Positions 4,310 to 5,456 of a stretch of 5,456 nucleotides of DNA are shown piece after piece; position 1 is the first letter of the stretch; every line of letters starts with the position of its first letter. A program made the translations under genes and the position numbers. A model generated the notes under the pieces. It was not told the DNA's origin and did no database searches. It saw nothing but the letters and a program-made list of their open reading frames with translations. The stretch comes from an uncultured Bacillota bacterium. Its GTDB lineage: Bacteria; Bacillota; Clostridia; Peptostreptococcales; Anaerovoracaceae. The stretch is from positions 1 to 5,456 of the forward strand of contig CASEFF010000218.1 of assembly GCA_949287115.1 (NCBI GenBank), written 5' to 3'.

Positions 4310-4564
4310 ATGCCGGTAATATCGCGTTTCTATGGTGTAATAATAAAAATGTATTTTTCGCAAAGCGAGCATAATCCACCGCATTTACATGCCATATACG
4401 GCGATTATATGGGTGCGATAGATATCAGAACAGGAGAAATGATAGAGGGAGATTTGCCTAACAGAGCATTAAAAATGGTAAAAGAGTGGACCAGCTTACA
4501 CAGAGAAGAACTTATGAAAATTTGGGAAACGCAGGAGTTTACGGAAATTACACCATTAGACTGA
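4310..4564 (+). CDS. DUF4160 family protein, first gene of a two-gene cassette
   Basis: The 84-residue product starts MPVISRFYGVIIKMYF and carries HNPPHLH at residues 21-27, followed by a Y-G-D/E-Y segment, the most recognisable signature of DUF4160. A second conserved block, LPNRALKMVKEW, spans residues 49-60 and is followed by LHREELMKIWE. The conserved His residues suggest a metal or active site, which is inference. The ATG at 4310 is preferred over a TTG six bases upstream because AGGTGA (4298-4303) is six bases before it and family members begin MPxISRFYG. DUF4160 genes are often found next to DUF2442 genes in bacterial genomes, as here, and the pair has the layout of a toxin-antitoxin module. 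No biochemical function is established that I can cite. The codon use is AT-richer than in hslO or htrA, consistent with acquisition. Confidence 0.9.
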   Translation: MPVISRFYGVIIKMYFSQSEHNPPHLHAIYGDYMGAIDIRTGEMIEGDLPNRALKMVKEWTSLHREELMKIWETQEFTEITPLD

Positions 4565-4578
4565 TAGGAGGTGGAAAT

Positions 4579-4824
4579 ATGTTTCATAAAGTGAAAAGTG
4601 TAGAACCTCTGAAAGATTTTAATTTAAGCGTTGTATTTCTGGACGGAACCAGAAAGAATTATGATGTAAAGCAGCTTTTTAAGTATGAGGCTTTTGGAGA
4701 TCTAAAGAAAATACAGGGGCTTTACGAGCAGGTAAAAGTTGATGCCGGGGGATATGGCATAAGCTGGAACGATAATATCGACATAGCATGCGATGAATTA
4801 TGGGAAAACGGTAAATCGGCGTAA
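4579..4824 (+). CDS. DUF2442 family protein, second gene of the cassette
   Basis: The 81-residue product begins MFHKVKSVEPLKDFNLSVVF and follows the DUF2442 pattern. There is a V-x-x-V-x-P-L-x-D-x-x-L-x-V-x-F strand pair, then a D-G-x-x-K-x-Y-D-V turn (residues 22-30), a middle segment F-G-D-L-K (about 39-43) and the C-terminal G-Y-G-I-S-W-N-D-x-I-D-I-A motif (residues 49-61 region) with a final E-L-W. The family is a small beta-rich domain of unknown function, often partnered with DUF4160. AGGAGGTG (4566-4573) lies five bases before the ATG and begins two bases after the DUF4160 stop, so the two are translated from one message. The start inside a longer open frame (from 4486) is set by that ribosome binding site and by family alignment. 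Which partner, if either, is toxic cannot be read from sequence. Confidence 0.9.
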   Translation: MFHKVKSVEPLKDFNLSVVFLDGTRKNYDVKQLFKYEAFGDLKKIQGLYEQVKVDAGGYGISWNDNIDIACDELWENGKSA

Positions 4825-4855
4825 GCAATATAGAAGTATATATTTGAAGTGATTT

Positions 4856-5072
4856 ATGCTTCGACCTGTTGCTAAAAATGTTATAGCTATGGAAGATTAC
4901 AAGATCGCCATCGAATTTGATTCCGGAGAAAAGAAAATATTTGATGTATCGCCGTATAACAGGAAGTTGGTATGGCGAACTGTCCGATGCAAATCATTTC
5001 AAATCGGTATTCGCAAACGGCGTTACTGTTGAATGGCTGCTCCGGCAGGAGTATAAACGCAGTGCTTGCTGA
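4856..5072 (+). pseudogene. Second DUF2442 gene, frameshifted and with a lost C-terminus
   Basis: The first frame reads MLRPVAKNVIAMEDYKIAIEF and on through KKIFDVSPY. This is a DUF2442 of a different subtype from the gene upstream, with about 34 residues to the family's FDVSPY motif. In that frame the rest is nonsense, ending at 5030-5032. Shifting at about 4961 restores the expected continuation, GSWYGELSDANHFKSVFANG followed by VTVEW, which is the normal second half of DUF2442. After VEW the usual P/N-G-x-D-I-C/A-P ending is replaced by LLRQEYKRSAC-stop (TGA at 5070-5072), so the C-terminus is also altered. The shift is +1 (equivalent to a two-base loss or one-base gain) after the codon AAC, with no slippery sequence, so a programmed frameshift is unlikely. 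The start has only a weak ribosome binding site (GAAGTGA). The gene follows the intact pair by 31 bases. Confidence 0.75.
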
Positions 5073-5090
5073 CAAATACGCACGCACGGC

Positions 5091-5456
5091 TCATCTGCCG
5101 TCTGCGTCATTTTCTCCTTTCCCGCAGCCGTGGCCGCACCCCTGCTTTCGGGCGCATTCGCCGGCCCTCGGGCATATCTCGTAATTCCCGCCCTTTATTA
5201 TCAGACAGCGCCCGTTTATCAGCGCTTCCGCCAGCTTTTTCCGCGCGCTGTTGTATACGGCCTGCACCGTCGTCCTGGCAACGCCCATCTGACCGGCGCA
5301 CATCTCCTGCGTCTGCCCCAGAAGATCTATCAGCCTTATGGTCTCATATTCGTCCAGCGTCATCTCTATCACATCGCGCTCATCCCCGTCCAGAGGGCCA
5401 AAGCCCCTGTTTTCAGGCATCGCGCATATCCTTCTGCATTTCTTAGGTCTCGGCAT
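5091..5456 (-). CDS. DUF134/UPF0251 family DNA-binding protein
   Basis: The 121-residue product begins MPRPKKCRRI, the hallmark start of DUF134 (MPRPxKxRRV/I), so the ORF is taken as complete although its ATG is the last three bases of the window; its ribosome binding site lies beyond it. Residues about 33-78 form a sigma-70 region 4-like helix-turn-helix: TLDEYETIRLIDLLG, then QEMCAGQMGVARTTVQAVYNSARKKLAEAL. Next comes the family's GRCLIIKGGNYEICP segment. The C-terminal tail holds four closely spaced Cys (95, 101, 107, 111) in C-x5-C-x5-CGHGC, which could bind a metal or an iron-sulfur cluster. DUF134 genes are often beside dinitrogenase iron-molybdenum cofactor (NifX/NafY-like) family genes in anaerobes; that neighbour would lie to the right or left, outside or lost. 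The stop at 5091 is 18 bases from the end of the frameshifted gene, and GC content is high again. Confidence 0.93.
   Translation of the reverse strand: MPRPKKCRRICAMPENRGFGPLDGDERDVIEMTLDEYETIRLIDLLGQTQEMCAGQMGVARTTVQAVYNSARKKLAEALINGRCLIIKGGNYEICPRAGECARKQGCGHGCGKGENDADGR

Noticed and set aside
4955..4970. Programmed frameshift joining the two halves of the second DUF2442 gene
   Set aside because: There is no slippery heptamer and no stimulatory stem or internal ribosome binding site, and the C-terminus is also altered, so decay or a sequence error is more likely.
5066..5446. Plus-strand ORF of 126 codons over the right end
   Set aside because: It is the antisense shadow of the DUF134 gene, Ser/Arg/Pro-rich, with no ribosome binding site.
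1..5456. CRISPR array, tRNA or rRNA genes
   Set aside because: No regularly spaced repeats, no tRNA-like cloverleaf or CCA end and no conserved rRNA motifs were seen anywhere in the window.

Overview
The window looks like chromosomal DNA of an anaerobic Clostridia-type member of the Bacillota. Reasons: strong AGGAGG-type ribosome binding sites before almost every gene, a clostridial gene set (Hsp33, DUF1934, a DUF1846-like start, a membrane-anchored HtrA, a DUF134/UPF0251 regulator) and a fairly GC-rich core genome. The genus cannot be read from this sequence. Identifications rest on recognising motifs and family resemblance by eye; no database search was run.

Left part (1-1850), minus strand: a compact operon reading leftward. 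It starts with hslO (redox-regulated chaperone Hsp33), then a DUF1934 protein 20 bases downstream, then a 30-residue single-pass membrane peptide, then the first 11 codons of a gene that runs off the window and resembles DUF1846. A divergent intergenic region (about 1588-1855) separates hslO from htrA and holds a possible hslO promoter and a 16-base dyad.

Centre (1856-3406), plus strand: a complete htrA/degP-type serine protease with an unusual Gly/Ala/Asn-rich cytoplasmic tail of about 150 residues, one membrane anchor, an intact His-Asp-Ser triad and one PDZ domain. hslO and htrA, both protein quality control genes, face away from each other. Downstream of htrA lie three hairpins in 115 bases, including a perfect 22-base palindrome. 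On the minus strand over the same hairpins there is a consensus -10 box, a ribosome binding site and a 17-codon ORF that resembles the N-terminus of a STAS-domain anti-sigma factor antagonist.

Right part (3600-5072): an accessory patch. A GC-rich stretch without an intact gene ends in a probable remnant of the transposon protein TnpV. At about 4080 the DNA becomes clearly AT-richer, and this island carries a decayed reading frame, an operator-like repeat, an intact DUF4160-DUF2442 gene pair (a two-gene cassette of unestablished function, similar in layout to toxin-antitoxin modules) and a second, frameshifted DUF2442 gene. At about 5073 the sequence returns to GC-rich core DNA with a complete DUF134/UPF0251 DNA-binding protein on the minus strand.

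The window thus shows core stress and protein-folding genes on the left and, between them and the next core gene, a small scarred insertion hotspot. The best candidates for something new are the DUF4160-DUF2442(-DUF2442) cassette and the structured minus-strand transcript after htrA.
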